A stretch of DNA of 64,000 bases from Oscillospiraceae bacterium (GTDB lineage Bacteria > Bacillota > Clostridia > Oscillospirales > CAG-272): the NCBI GenBank assembly GCA_015065105.1, contig SVQZ01000004.1:1-64000 (forward strand), in the 5' to 3' direction. Below are positions 42,044 through 49,544 of this stretch, piece after piece; position 1 is the first letter of the stretch; every line of letters starts with the position of its first letter. The position numbers were made by a program, and so were the translations under genes. A model generated the notes under the pieces. That model searched no databases and was not told where the DNA came from. It saw nothing but the letters and a program-made list of their open reading frames with translations.

Positions 42044-42122
42044 TAGGAAATTGCTGTGTTTCGTGTGAGTTGTTTGCACCAAGGAACGGAGCGGGATTCG
42101 GCGCGCCCGTCGGCGCTTTTTC
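42044..42122 (+). repeat. R1 repeat copy, GGCGCGCCCGTCGGCGC subtype
   Basis: TATAGGAAATTGCTGTGTTT, CGTGTGAGTTGTTTGCACC, GGAACGGAGCGGGATTCGGC and a hairpin end followed by TTTTT. Confidence 0.85.
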
Positions 42123-42126
42123 GATG

Positions 42127-42209
42127 TATAGGAAATTACTCTATTTCGTGTGAGTTGTTTGCACTAAGGAACAGAGCGGTATTCGGTGCGGGCCGGCGCC
42201 CGCTTTTTC
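42127..42209 (+). repeat. R1 repeat copy, GCGGGCCGGCGCCCGC subtype
   Basis: TATAGGAAATTACTCTATTT, CGTGTGAGTTGTTTGCACT, GGAACAGAGCGGTATTCGGT and a GC-rich hairpin end followed by TTTTT. Third unit in a head-to-tail row. Confidence 0.85.
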
Positions 42210-42214
42210 GGGGA

Positions 42215-43936
42215 TTACTTATTAGTTTCCTTGTAGTCCTCGTAGTTCTTGAGCTTGGACTTAACGAAGGTCATACCGCCGTAATATGTGGTCTTGAACT
42301 TCTTGAGATCCTTGGATACCGCATAAACGTTATCATAGGTAAAGAGAGGAGCAACGGGCATATCCTCGCAAAGCATCTCCTCTGCCCGGTGGAGGAGCTT
42401 GGAGCGCTTGGAAGCATCCTTCTCAGCGAAAGCCTTTTCGATAAGCTCGTCATATTCCTTGTTATCATAACCGGATACGTGGGTAACGGGATCGTAGTTG
42501 CCGGATGCAAGGTCGAGGGCACCGCCCGAGAAGGGCTTTGCGAAGCAAGCGAGATCTGCAAAGGCATAGGTGGAAAGCATGGTGCTGTCGGTTGCAATAA
42601 CGTCAAAGTCGCCTGCAAGATATGCATCGGTATAATCGTCATTATACTGCTCGTATTCATTTTCATCGGCACGGGTAAAGCCCTTGGTTACAACCGTAAC
42701 GTCAAAGCCGAGCTGCTTCCACTGCTTAACAGCATATTCAGCAACAGTTGCCGCTATAACATCACCCTCGCGTATGGTAAGTGTGAATTCGGTAACGTCA
42801 GCGCCCTTTGCAAGCTTCTTAGCTTCGGTCATATCCGCCTTGGTTGAGATAAGCTTACCGCCGTTTTCACGGAAGGAGGTCTTCTTTGAGGTATCGAAAA
42901 CGCCTGTGGGGATGATACCCTCTGAAGCCTCGGCATAAACGATCTGCTTTACGAGCTCGTCTCTGTCGATGGCAAGGGAAAGAGCCTTTCTTACGTCAGC
43001 GTTATCGAAGGGAGCCTTTCTTGTGTTGAATACGTAGGTATGTGTGGAAAGTGTTTCGAGGGTCTCAACGCCGGAAGCGGAGGATCTTGCGGAAAGCGCA
43101 AGGTTACTGTTGAGAACGATCTCGCCCTTGTTATATTCAGCGAGCGCTTCCTCGGGAGTGTTGAAGTGAATGTTTATTCTGTAGGGTTTAACCTTTGTGT
43201 CAAGGAATCTTGCCTTTTCAGCGTCTCTGTAATAGTGAATGTTACGCTCGAGAACGAGGGAGTCGCTGCCGGGTGTGAAGAGCTTAACGAAGTAAGCACC
43301 GTTGGTAGCCATGGTAACGTAGCTGCTTGCCCAGTTTTCCTGACGGTTTACCTTGTCCTCGTAAAGGGGAACGAGAGCGGGGCTTGCGGTAACCATGATG
43401 AACTGCTCGATATCGATCTTTCTTTCAAAGGTAACCTGAAGAACTCTTGTTTCGATAGCAACAACACCGAGGTCGTCGATGGTTACGTCGCCGTTCTTGC
43501 AGGCACGTGCGTTTTTGATATCAAAGAGGAGGGAGGCAGCGGGGCTGGAGAAGCCGGGCTCAAGGATTCTCTTCCATGCATAAACAAAGTCACCGGCGGT
43601 AACGTAACGTCCGTCGCTCCACTTTGTTTCGTTGAGAGAGAACTCGCAAACGAAGTTTCCGTCTCTGTCTGTAAAGGTCTTGTAGCCGTTACACATTGCT
43701 TCCCGGGGCTTGCCCTTGGCATCGAGAGTGTAAAGACCTTCAAATACCATCTGAAGGATCTCAACCGCACCGTCGTCAAGATATGCAAACGCAGGGTCAA
43801 GGTTGAATACGGGATCGGTAAGGTAAACCGGGATCTCGGCACCCTTATCGTCATCGGTAGGCTTGATCTTGCCGCATCCCGCAAGTACGGGAACAAGCAT
43901 TACAAGACATAATGTAAGAGCTAATATCTTTTTCAT
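42215..43936 (-). CDS. Oligopeptide ABC transporter substrate-binding lipoprotein (OppA type)
   Basis: 573 residues. Lipobox VLAGC (Cys 21). Family 5 solute-binding features: DPAFAYLDDGAVEILQMVFE near the start, FVYAWKRILEPGFSSPAAS (typical of OppA), ITLTIREGD-like lobe 2 strands and ADTSTMLS-type loop. It binds peptides outside the membrane for an Opp-type importer whose other subunits are not in the window. AGGAGG lies before the ATG, and a sigma-A promoter lies 40 nt upstream. Confidence 0.93.
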   Translation of the reverse strand: MKKILALTLCLVMLVPVLAGCGKIKPTDDDKGAEIPVYLTDPVFNLDPAFAYLDDGAVEILQMVFEGLYTLDAKGKPREAMCNGYKTFTDRDGNFVCEFSLNETKWSDGRYVTAGDFVYAWKRILEPGFSSPAASLLFDIKNARACKNGDVTIDDLGVVAIETRVLQVTFERKIDIEQFIMVTASPALVPLYEDKVNRQENWASSYVTMATNGAYFVKLFTPGSDSLVLERNIHYYRDAEKARFLDTKVKPYRINIHFNTPEEALAEYNKGEIVLNSNLALSARSSASGVETLETLSTHTYVFNTRKAPFDNADVRKALSLAIDRDELVKQIVYAEASEGIIPTGVFDTSKKTSFRENGGKLISTKADMTEAKKLAKGADVTEFTLTIREGDVIAATVAEYAVKQWKQLGFDVTVVTKGFTRADENEYEQYNDDYTDAYLAGDFDVIATDSTMLSTYAFADLACFAKPFSGGALDLASGNYDPVTHVSGYDNKEYDELIEKAFAEKDASKRSKLLHRAEEMLCEDMPVAPLFTYDNVYAVSKDLKKFKTTYYGGMTFVKSKLKNYEDYKETNK

Positions 43937-43970
43937 TTGGCAATTCCTCCTGAATATTTACCGTTAAAGT

Positions 43971-44010
43971 AGTCACATAATCTATTATATAGTATTGTGT
44001 TGGATTTTTC
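43971..44010 (-). promoter_or_regulatory. Sigma-A promoter of the OppA-type gene
   Basis: On the minus strand TTGAAA, 17-bp spacer, TATAAT, ending about 50 nt before the start codon. The box positions are given approximately. Confidence 0.7.
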
Positions 44011-44089
44011 AAGCAAAATTTAAGATTATTTTTAATTTTTTAATATAATTTTCAGGTTATTTGCATTATTGTGATAAGGAGAAGTAAAA

Positions 44090-44962
44090 ATGGGTGTAAA
44101 TAAAGGGTATATACGCACAGATTTAGCATCCGAGAGCGTTATGAATACCGAAGAAACGGTAAGCTCGGGGGTGAAGTTCAGAAGGAAAAACAGAAACGGC
44201 TTTGATTTTCAGTATATGGATATCAAGACCGAACGGGCAAGCGAGCTGACGGGGAAGTCAAAAGGACTTTATATCACCGCTGAGATAGGCAGGGTGTGGC
44301 TTATGGGCGACGAGGAGAAAAGGCTTGCGGAGGAGGCTGTTGCCGAGGATATAAGGTCGTTTATGCCGAAGGCGAGCTCTGTTTTGACGGTGGGGCTGGG
44401 AAACCGCGATATCACTGCCGACGCTTTAGGTCCGAAGACGGTTGACGGACTTCTTGTTACAAGGCATATAAAGGAATATAAGCCGGATATATTTGAGAAG
44501 ATAGGACAGAGAGAAATGTCCGCCCTTTGTCCCGGGGTCGTGGGTCAGACGGGTATAGAGACCTTTGAGCTCATCGAGGGCGCTGTCAAAAGGGTGTGCC
44601 CCGATCTTGTGATAGTTATCGACGCCCTGGCGGCAAGGAGCGTTGACCGTCTTGCCACAACGGTGCAGATATCGGATACGGGCATTGCTCCGGGGTCGGG
44701 TATAGGAAATAAAAGAAGAAGGATAGACAGGGAATCGTTAGGCGTTCCCGTTCTTGCGGTGGGTGTGCCGACGGTTGTGGATTCCGCTACCCTTGTGTAT
44801 GATGCACTGGGACGTGCGGGAATAGAGGAGACCTCAGAGGAGCTGGAAAGGGTGCTTGAAAATTCAAGGAGCTTTTTCGTTTCCTTGAAGGAAAGCGACG
44901 TTGCGGTCAGCGAGAGCGCAAGGCTTCTGGCAAATGCAATAAATTATGCCTTCAGATCCTGA
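44090..44962 (+). CDS. gpr: Spore germination protease GPR
   Basis: 290 residues. The propeptide region GYIRTDLASES, VLTVGLGNRDITADALGPK and VIDALAARSVDRL are diagnostic of GPR, the aspartic-type endopeptidase made in the forespore that degrades alpha/beta SASPs at germination. AAGGAGA lies 8 nt before the ATG. It is followed by spoIIP, the usual order in Firmicutes. Its likely substrate, a SASP, is encoded at 48914. Confidence 0.96.
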   Translation: MGVNKGYIRTDLASESVMNTEETVSSGVKFRRKNRNGFDFQYMDIKTERASELTGKSKGLYITAEIGRVWLMGDEEKRLAEEAVAEDIRSFMPKASSVLTVGLGNRDITADALGPKTVDGLLVTRHIKEYKPDIFEKIGQREMSALCPGVVGQTGIETFELIEGAVKRVCPDLVIVIDALAARSVDRLATTVQISDTGIAPGSGIGNKRRRIDRESLGVPVLAVGVPTVVDSATLVYDALGRAGIEETSEELERVLENSRSFFVSLKESDVAVSESARLLANAINYAFRS

Positions 44963-45021
44963 AGCAGTCATATTTTTCCCGTGATGCGAATATAATTATC
45001 ATGAACAGGAGGGCTTTGGCC

Positions 45022-46125
45022 ATGGATCACAGGATGCAGAGATTTGAAAGAAGAAGGGAAAAGCTTGTCAGGGCTTACAGATATATACTGTGCATAGCGT
45101 CCGCCGCGGCGCTCTGTCTTTGCGCTGTTTATAAAACGGGGGATCATTTTACTCCCGAAAACCTGCGCAGCATTACCTTGGGTAAGGAGATCACCTTCAG
45201 CCTCGTTTCGGCAAAGGAGAAGAAATACCTTCCTAAAAACACGAGTCTTTACGAGGATGAGCTGTATCTTGTGGAGCAAAAGGGGGACGCAGAGGAAAAG
45301 GCGGATACAAATACGGAGGTTATGGGAGGAGATTATCCCATAACCCCCCTTGATATGAGCGGGGGTGCCGCTAAAGGAGAGGTGCTGATAAATGACAGCG
45401 GCAGCGGGGTGACGGTCGATATAGCAGAGCTGTTGAAAAGTCCCATGCCTGAGGCGCTGCAGACGGGGACGGTAAGCGAGCTGAGCACCAATGATAAGCC
45501 GACGGTGCTTATAATACATACCCATGCCACGGAATGCTACAGCGAAGAGGGGGCGCAAAGCTACAGCGATTCGACATCCTTTCGTACCGAGGACAAAAGC
45601 AAAAACATGATAGCGGTGGGCAAGGTGCTCTGTGATACCCTTAATTCCCACGGTATTTCAAGCATTCACTGCGAGACCCTTCATGATGCCGAGGACTATA
45701 ATTCCTCATACCCGAATTCTCTTGAAAGCGTGAAATACTATCTTGAAAAATACCCTTCTATAAAATACGTTTTTGATCTTCACCGTGATGCGATCATACG
45801 GGAAAACGGCGAGCTTATAAAAACAAGCGCCGTATCAGAGCCTCAAGACACGGCGCAGGTAATGACGCTGGTGGGAACGAATACGGCAGGAGCGGACCAT
45901 CCCGAATGGCGGGTGAATCTGAATTTCGCTTTGAAGCTGCAGCAAAGACTGACCGAAAGCCATCCCGGTATTGCCAGACCCGTGAATTTAAGGAGTGCAA
46001 GCTTTAACCAGCAGTACGCACCCGGCTCGCTTCTCTTCGAGATAGGAAGCTGCGGAAATACGCTTAACGAGGCGAAGCGCGCGGCGGTCCTTCTGGGAGA
46101 AGAGCTGGCGGAGCTTATAAAATAA
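45022..46125 (+). CDS. spoIIP: Stage II sporulation protein P
   Basis: 367 residues. One N-terminal membrane helix (YILCIASAAALCLCAV, about residues 17-32), then the amidase/endopeptidase domain with VLIIHTHATECYS and VFDLHRDAI, the metal-binding histidine motifs of SpoIIP. With SpoIID and SpoIIM it degrades septal peptidoglycan during engulfment. I prefer the ATG at 45022 because AGGAGGG lies 8 nt upstream; the in-frame ATG at 45001 has no ribosome site. 59 bp after gpr. Confidence 0.95.
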   Translation: MDHRMQRFERRREKLVRAYRYILCIASAAALCLCAVYKTGDHFTPENLRSITLGKEITFSLVSAKEKKYLPKNTSLYEDELYLVEQKGDAEEKADTNTEVMGGDYPITPLDMSGGAAKGEVLINDSGSGVTVDIAELLKSPMPEALQTGTVSELSTNDKPTVLIIHTHATECYSEEGAQSYSDSTSFRTEDKSKNMIAVGKVLCDTLNSHGISSIHCETLHDAEDYNSSYPNSLESVKYYLEKYPSIKYVFDLHRDAIIRENGELIKTSAVSEPQDTAQVMTLVGTNTAGADHPEWRVNLNFALKLQQRLTESHPGIARPVNLRSASFNQQYAPGSLLFEIGSCGNTLNEAKRAAVLLGEELAELIK

Positions 46126-46170
46126 AGCCCTGTTTTGATTTATCCGGATCTGATTTTTTGTTTGATTTGT

Positions 46171-46208
46171 AAAGCTCCCCCGAAAGCGTCGGCTTTCGGG
46201 GGAGCTTT
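46171..46208. terminator. Bidirectional terminator between spoIIP and the CHAP/SLH gene
   Basis: AAAGCTCCCCCGAAAG (46171-46186) pairs with CTTTCGGGGGAGCTTT (46193-46208). The genes converge here. Confidence 0.88.
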
Positions 46209-46215
46209 ATTATAT

Positions 46216-48756
46216 TCAGTTTTCGAATATGATACAGTAATTATATATCATCTGACAAAGCTCGGTTCGTTTTGCGACTCTTTTAGGCTCAAGGGTACCC
46301 TTTGAGGTTCCGCTCATGATGCCCTCGGCAACAGCCCACTTCATTCCTTCCTGCGCCCAGTCCGAGATATCCTCTGCATCCGAAAAACGTGAAAGATCCT
46401 CGGTCTGCTCTCCCTTTTCGTGGAGGTTTGAGAGAAGAACTGCTATCTGCTGGCGGGTAACAGGCTCGCCTATGCCGAAAATTCCTTCGCCGATGCCCTG
46501 AGTGATGTTGTTTTTGTAACCCCACTCAACGGCGGCGCTGTACCATTCGCCCGGGATCACGTCGGTAAAGGAGGAAGCCTCTTCGTAAAGAGAAAGGTCA
46601 GCCTTCATCACCCTTGCAAGCACAGTTAAGAACTGCTCGCGGGTACAGGTGAGGGAGGGTGAAAATTCGGTCCTTGAGGTGCCGGTTATATAGGAATTGT
46701 TGTAGCAGTAGTCAAGACTCTTATAATACCAGTCTGTTTTTAATACGTCCTTGAAGGGAAGAAGATATTTTACCGCCGCAGAGCCGTCGGTAAAGAGATC
46801 TGCAAGAGCCCAATCGCGGTATATAACGTAGCACTGTATATCGGCATACGCAAAAGCGTTGTCCGATATATGGGTTATGGTGCCGGGAATGGTGAGGTAA
46901 CCTATTTCAGCATGAGCCAGAGAAAGGTCTGCAAGAGCTGTGACCGTCTTGCCGCCGATCTGTGAGGGAATGACCATTTCCATGGTGTTCTTTACGGGAA
47001 CAGAGGTTATGGTAAGGGTGTTATCCTCGTTTTCGGTATATCCGAATTCGGCATCCTCTATGGCAACAAAGCCGTGTCCGTACTCGGGCATAAGGGGAGA
47101 ATCTATCCATTTTCCTCCGGGATACATCATAAGATAGTTGGAGGTAGGGTTTTCCTCTGCGGTATAGGATTCGTGCCAATTGGTATATGTTATCTGATTA
47201 TCTTCACCGTAATGCCATACTCCCTCCTCGTCACAGTCGGTCGCGTCAAGAAGGATACCGGGGGAGGCTGCCTTTGTGATCAGTACGGTGAGTCTGTCAT
47301 TTTCCTCTTTTGATGCGGAATATGCCATCACTCTGCCTGTAAGAGCGCAGAAATCCTTTATTTCATAATAGGAAAGGGCAATGGGATAATAAACGTATGC
47401 CTTGTCCTCATAAAGCTCTGCCTGCTTGCCTGCGAGGGTGAACTCGGCGGTAAAGTATTCTTCGGTGCGTTCTCTTAAGGTAAGTCCTCTTTTTGAGGTA
47501 AATTCCCCGGCTTGTTCCTCGGAGAGAGCTATAGGATACTTAAGTGTGAATACCGAATTTTCCTCTTTGACCTCGGATATGGGAGCCTTTACAACTATCG
47601 GCTCGCTTATCACGGAGTTTGTTTTGCCGTCTTCGCTTGAAGCCCAAAGAGTGACGGTATAGCTGCCGACATCGGTAAGCGTGAAGCTGTACTCATTCGA
47701 TTCGGGGACTGCCGTTTCGACCACCTTTTTTCCGTCAAGCTTCAGGGTAAGTGAGTATTGAACTGCATCCTCGGCGCCGAAGCTTACCGTTATGCTTTCA
47801 CCCATGACCGCCTCAAGGGAGGAGGGCGTGACCTTCATATCATAGGGGAGTCCGAGACACTGTGCACAGGAATAGTCTTTTTTTACCTCGCCTGTATATA
47901 TGATATCGTTACATAAAGCACAGGTCTTTATCTCATAATGAGGATGCGGCTCTTCGTTTGAGAGAGTGTATTCATGATTGCCGCTACAGCAGGGACATTC
48001 GTCCTCCTTGAAATATGTACCCGTATAGGATATTTCATTGCAGAGAGTGCATTCGGTATAAACTCTGTGAGGATGCGCCTCGTCATGCTTTTCCACGGTC
48101 TGGTGGAGACAGCTGTCTGCATTGATGACCTCCTTGTTGCGCCAGAGTGCAACGTAAGGATATTTTGCGCAGATAGCGCTCATAGAATAGGAGGCATAGT
48201 TGAAGCCGCCCCAGTTTATCTTATTGTAAACAGAACCCCATGCCTCGGCAAAATAGACCTTTCCGTTTTCAACCTTCCATACAATGGCGGTGTGGCCGCT
48301 CTGGTATGCCGAATCGTCTGAGGCGCGTACTATATCTCCCGGACGAAGCTCAAGAGCGCAAAGAGCCGCTGTTCCGAGTGCGGATTTCGTATAGCAGGTC
48401 CACGGACCGCTTACCGCACCGTGAGAGTAGTTGAGAAGTCTTACCGCAGGGTATGAGCCCATAGTTCTCTGTGCAACGCAGAGGGCAAAGCCGTGACATT
48501 GGTATGAACCGTTGAAATTGTTACAGAAGCAGGAAAAGGGCTTGCCGCATCCGCTGTAAGGAAGGGATGCAGAGGGGTTGCCGCCGCACCAATAGTTGTT
48601 CTGCGGATATGCGTTGTTCTTTAATGACGTCATTGCCTGAGTGATTTCATAGGTGGTTATCGCCGCCGATGATGTAAGGGGTAACGTAAGCATTAAGGTA
48701 ACGCATACAAGTACTGTCGATATTGTTCTTTTTAACGTTTTTCTGAAATTAAACAT
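46216..48756 (-). CDS. Secreted CHAP-type hydrolase with three S-layer homology domains
   Basis: 846 residues. Signal peptide (about 30 residues, LPLTSSAA end). CHAP/NlpC-like amidase domain with catalytic Cys in YQCHGFALCVAQ (about residue 92) and His in SGHTAIVWKVENGKVYF. Then two HPHxxYxxCxLCN modules, an Ig-like domain (SYTVTLWASSEDGKT), a beta region, a BspA-like leucine-rich-repeat part and three SLH repeats at the C-terminus (FKDVLKTDWYYKSLDYCY, FTDVIPGEWYSAAVEWGY, FSDAEDISDWAQEGMKW). SLH domains bind secondary wall polymers, so the protein is held on the wall and probably cleaves peptidoglycan peptides. Confidence 0.9.
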   Translation of the reverse strand: MFNFRKTLKRTISTVLVCVTLMLTLPLTSSAAITTYEITQAMTSLKNNAYPQNNYWCGGNPSASLPYSGCGKPFSCFCNNFNGSYQCHGFALCVAQRTMGSYPAVRLLNYSHGAVSGPWTCYTKSALGTAALCALELRPGDIVRASDDSAYQSGHTAIVWKVENGKVYFAEAWGSVYNKINWGGFNYASYSMSAICAKYPYVALWRNKEVINADSCLHQTVEKHDEAHPHRVYTECTLCNEISYTGTYFKEDECPCCSGNHEYTLSNEEPHPHYEIKTCALCNDIIYTGEVKKDYSCAQCLGLPYDMKVTPSSLEAVMGESITVSFGAEDAVQYSLTLKLDGKKVVETAVPESNEYSFTLTDVGSYTVTLWASSEDGKTNSVISEPIVVKAPISEVKEENSVFTLKYPIALSEEQAGEFTSKRGLTLRERTEEYFTAEFTLAGKQAELYEDKAYVYYPIALSYYEIKDFCALTGRVMAYSASKEENDRLTVLITKAASPGILLDATDCDEEGVWHYGEDNQITYTNWHESYTAEENPTSNYLMMYPGGKWIDSPLMPEYGHGFVAIEDAEFGYTENEDNTLTITSVPVKNTMEMVIPSQIGGKTVTALADLSLAHAEIGYLTIPGTITHISDNAFAYADIQCYVIYRDWALADLFTDGSAAVKYLLPFKDVLKTDWYYKSLDYCYNNSYITGTSRTEFSPSLTCTREQFLTVLARVMKADLSLYEEASSFTDVIPGEWYSAAVEWGYKNNITQGIGEGIFGIGEPVTRQQIAVLLSNLHEKGEQTEDLSRFSDAEDISDWAQEGMKWAVAEGIMSGTSKGTLEPKRVAKRTELCQMIYNYCIIFEN

Positions 48757-48762
48757 GAAATA

Positions 48763-48792
48763 ATTCTATCACATTTAATAAAATAATGTCAA
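48763..48792 (-). promoter_or_regulatory. Promoter of the CHAP/SLH gene, ending at the start codon
   Basis: On the minus strand TTGACA (48792-48787), 18-bp spacer, TAGAAT (48768-48763). Transcription would begin at about 48757-48756, which is the start codon itself, and no Shine-Dalgarno is present upstream. Confidence 0.5.
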
Positions 48793-48881
48793 AATAACCT
48801 ATGAATTGATATTTAAATCTATGTAAATTGTGCCGCCCGCTTTTTAGGATAAATAAACCACACGGGACGGATAATTGAAAA

Positions 48882-48908
48882 GAGACCGAAATTTCGGTCC
48901 CTTTTACT
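48882..48908 (-). terminator. Terminator of the SASP gene
   Basis: GACCGAAATTTCGGTC palindrome at 48884-48899, extended by AGGGA/TCTTTT-like flanks. It lies just past the SASP stop. Confidence 0.65.
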
Positions 48909-48913
48909 CTTTT

Positions 48914-49120
48914 TTACTTACCTGCGAGATCTCTTTCGTACTTTTCGATCATCTTCTTAACCATCTGACCGCCGATAGAGCCTGCCTGACGGGAAGTGAG
49001 GTCGCCGTTGTAACCCTTATTAAGAGTAACGCCTACTTCGTTTGCGGATTCCATCTTAAACTGCTCGAGAGCAGCCTTAGCTTCGGGAACCATAACTTTG
49101 TTGTTAGAACTGTTAGCCAT
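48914..49120 (-). CDS. Small acid-soluble spore protein, alpha/beta type
   Basis: 68 residues from the ATG at 49120, which has AAGGAG upstream; the in-frame ATG at 49150 adds ten unlikely residues. ALEQFKMESANEVGVTL holds the GPR cleavage site (ESANEVG), and GDLTSRQAGSIGGQMVKKMI is the DNA-binding SASP signature. Such proteins coat spore DNA and protect it from UV. Monocistronic, as usual; a forespore sigma-G promoter is expected, but I could not identify one with confidence. Confidence 0.96.
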   Translation of the reverse strand: MANSSNNKVMVPEAKAALEQFKMESANEVGVTLNKGYNGDLTSRQAGSIGGQMVKKMIEKYERDLAGK

Positions 49121-49327
49121 TTTAATTCTCCTTTTTGTTGAACTGGTCAACGTAATATCTATTTCAAAGGATCACGGGTCAAAGAAGGTGCAAAGCCTCT
49201 TGGCTCCGCATTTGCTTTATCCCTGATCCTGATATTATTATGGACGTTCATGAAACAAATATGAATGCCAATTTTTCGTTATAAATCATTCTTTTTCCTG
49301 TTTTATTACCGTTTTTTAATTTATTTA

Positions 49328-49395
49328 AAAATGCTCTGTTTCGTATTAGTTGTTCATACTAAAGAAAAGGGCGGGATTCGGAGTGCCCGGGGGCA
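49328..49395 (+). repeat. R1 repeat copy upstream of the helicase gene
   Basis: ATGCTCTGTTTCGTATTAGT, GTTCATACTAAAGAAAAGGG, CGGGATTCGGAGTGCCCGGG. GTGCCCGGGGGC subtype; the TATAGG start is degraded. Confidence 0.65.
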
Positions 49396-49422
49396 AAGTG
49401 TTTCACGTTTTCGGTTGTCTGT

Positions 49423-49483
49423 TATCTCGTGTGGTTTGTTCGCAGTGTAGAAAAGGGCGGGATTCGGAGTGCCCGGGGGCACT
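49423..49483 (+). repeat. R1 repeat copy upstream of the helicase gene, second unit
   Basis: ATCTCGTGTGGTTTGTTCGC, AAAAGGGCGGGATTCGGAGT, GCCCGGGGGCAC. Nearly identical 3' part to the unit at 49328. It ends just before the helicase promoter. Confidence 0.65.
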
Positions 49484-49487
49484 TGTA

Positions 49488-49516
49488 TTGACGAAAATAA
49501 TATTTTGTTTTATAAT
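49488..49516 (+). promoter_or_regulatory. Sigma-A promoter of the helicase gene
   Basis: TTGACG at 49488-49493, 17-bp spacer, TATAAT at 49511-49516, 28 nt before the ATG. Confidence 0.75.
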
Positions 49517-49544
49517 AATAATATCTACACAAAGGAGGTGTGTT

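Noticed and set aside
41949..42209. Terminators for neighbouring genes
   Set aside because: The R1 hairpins do have T-runs, but they face the plus strand while both neighbouring genes are on the minus strand; their regular repeat structure is better explained as a repeat row.
43040..43912. 290-codon plus-strand frame inside the OppA-type gene
   Set aside because: Antisense shadow without a ribosome site; the minus-strand gene has lipobox, domains, ribosome site and promoter.
49350..49544. 65-codon N-terminal extension of the helicase
   Set aside because: It runs through an R1 repeat and the promoter; the ATG at 49545 has a strong ribosome site and starts directly with the zinc ribbon.
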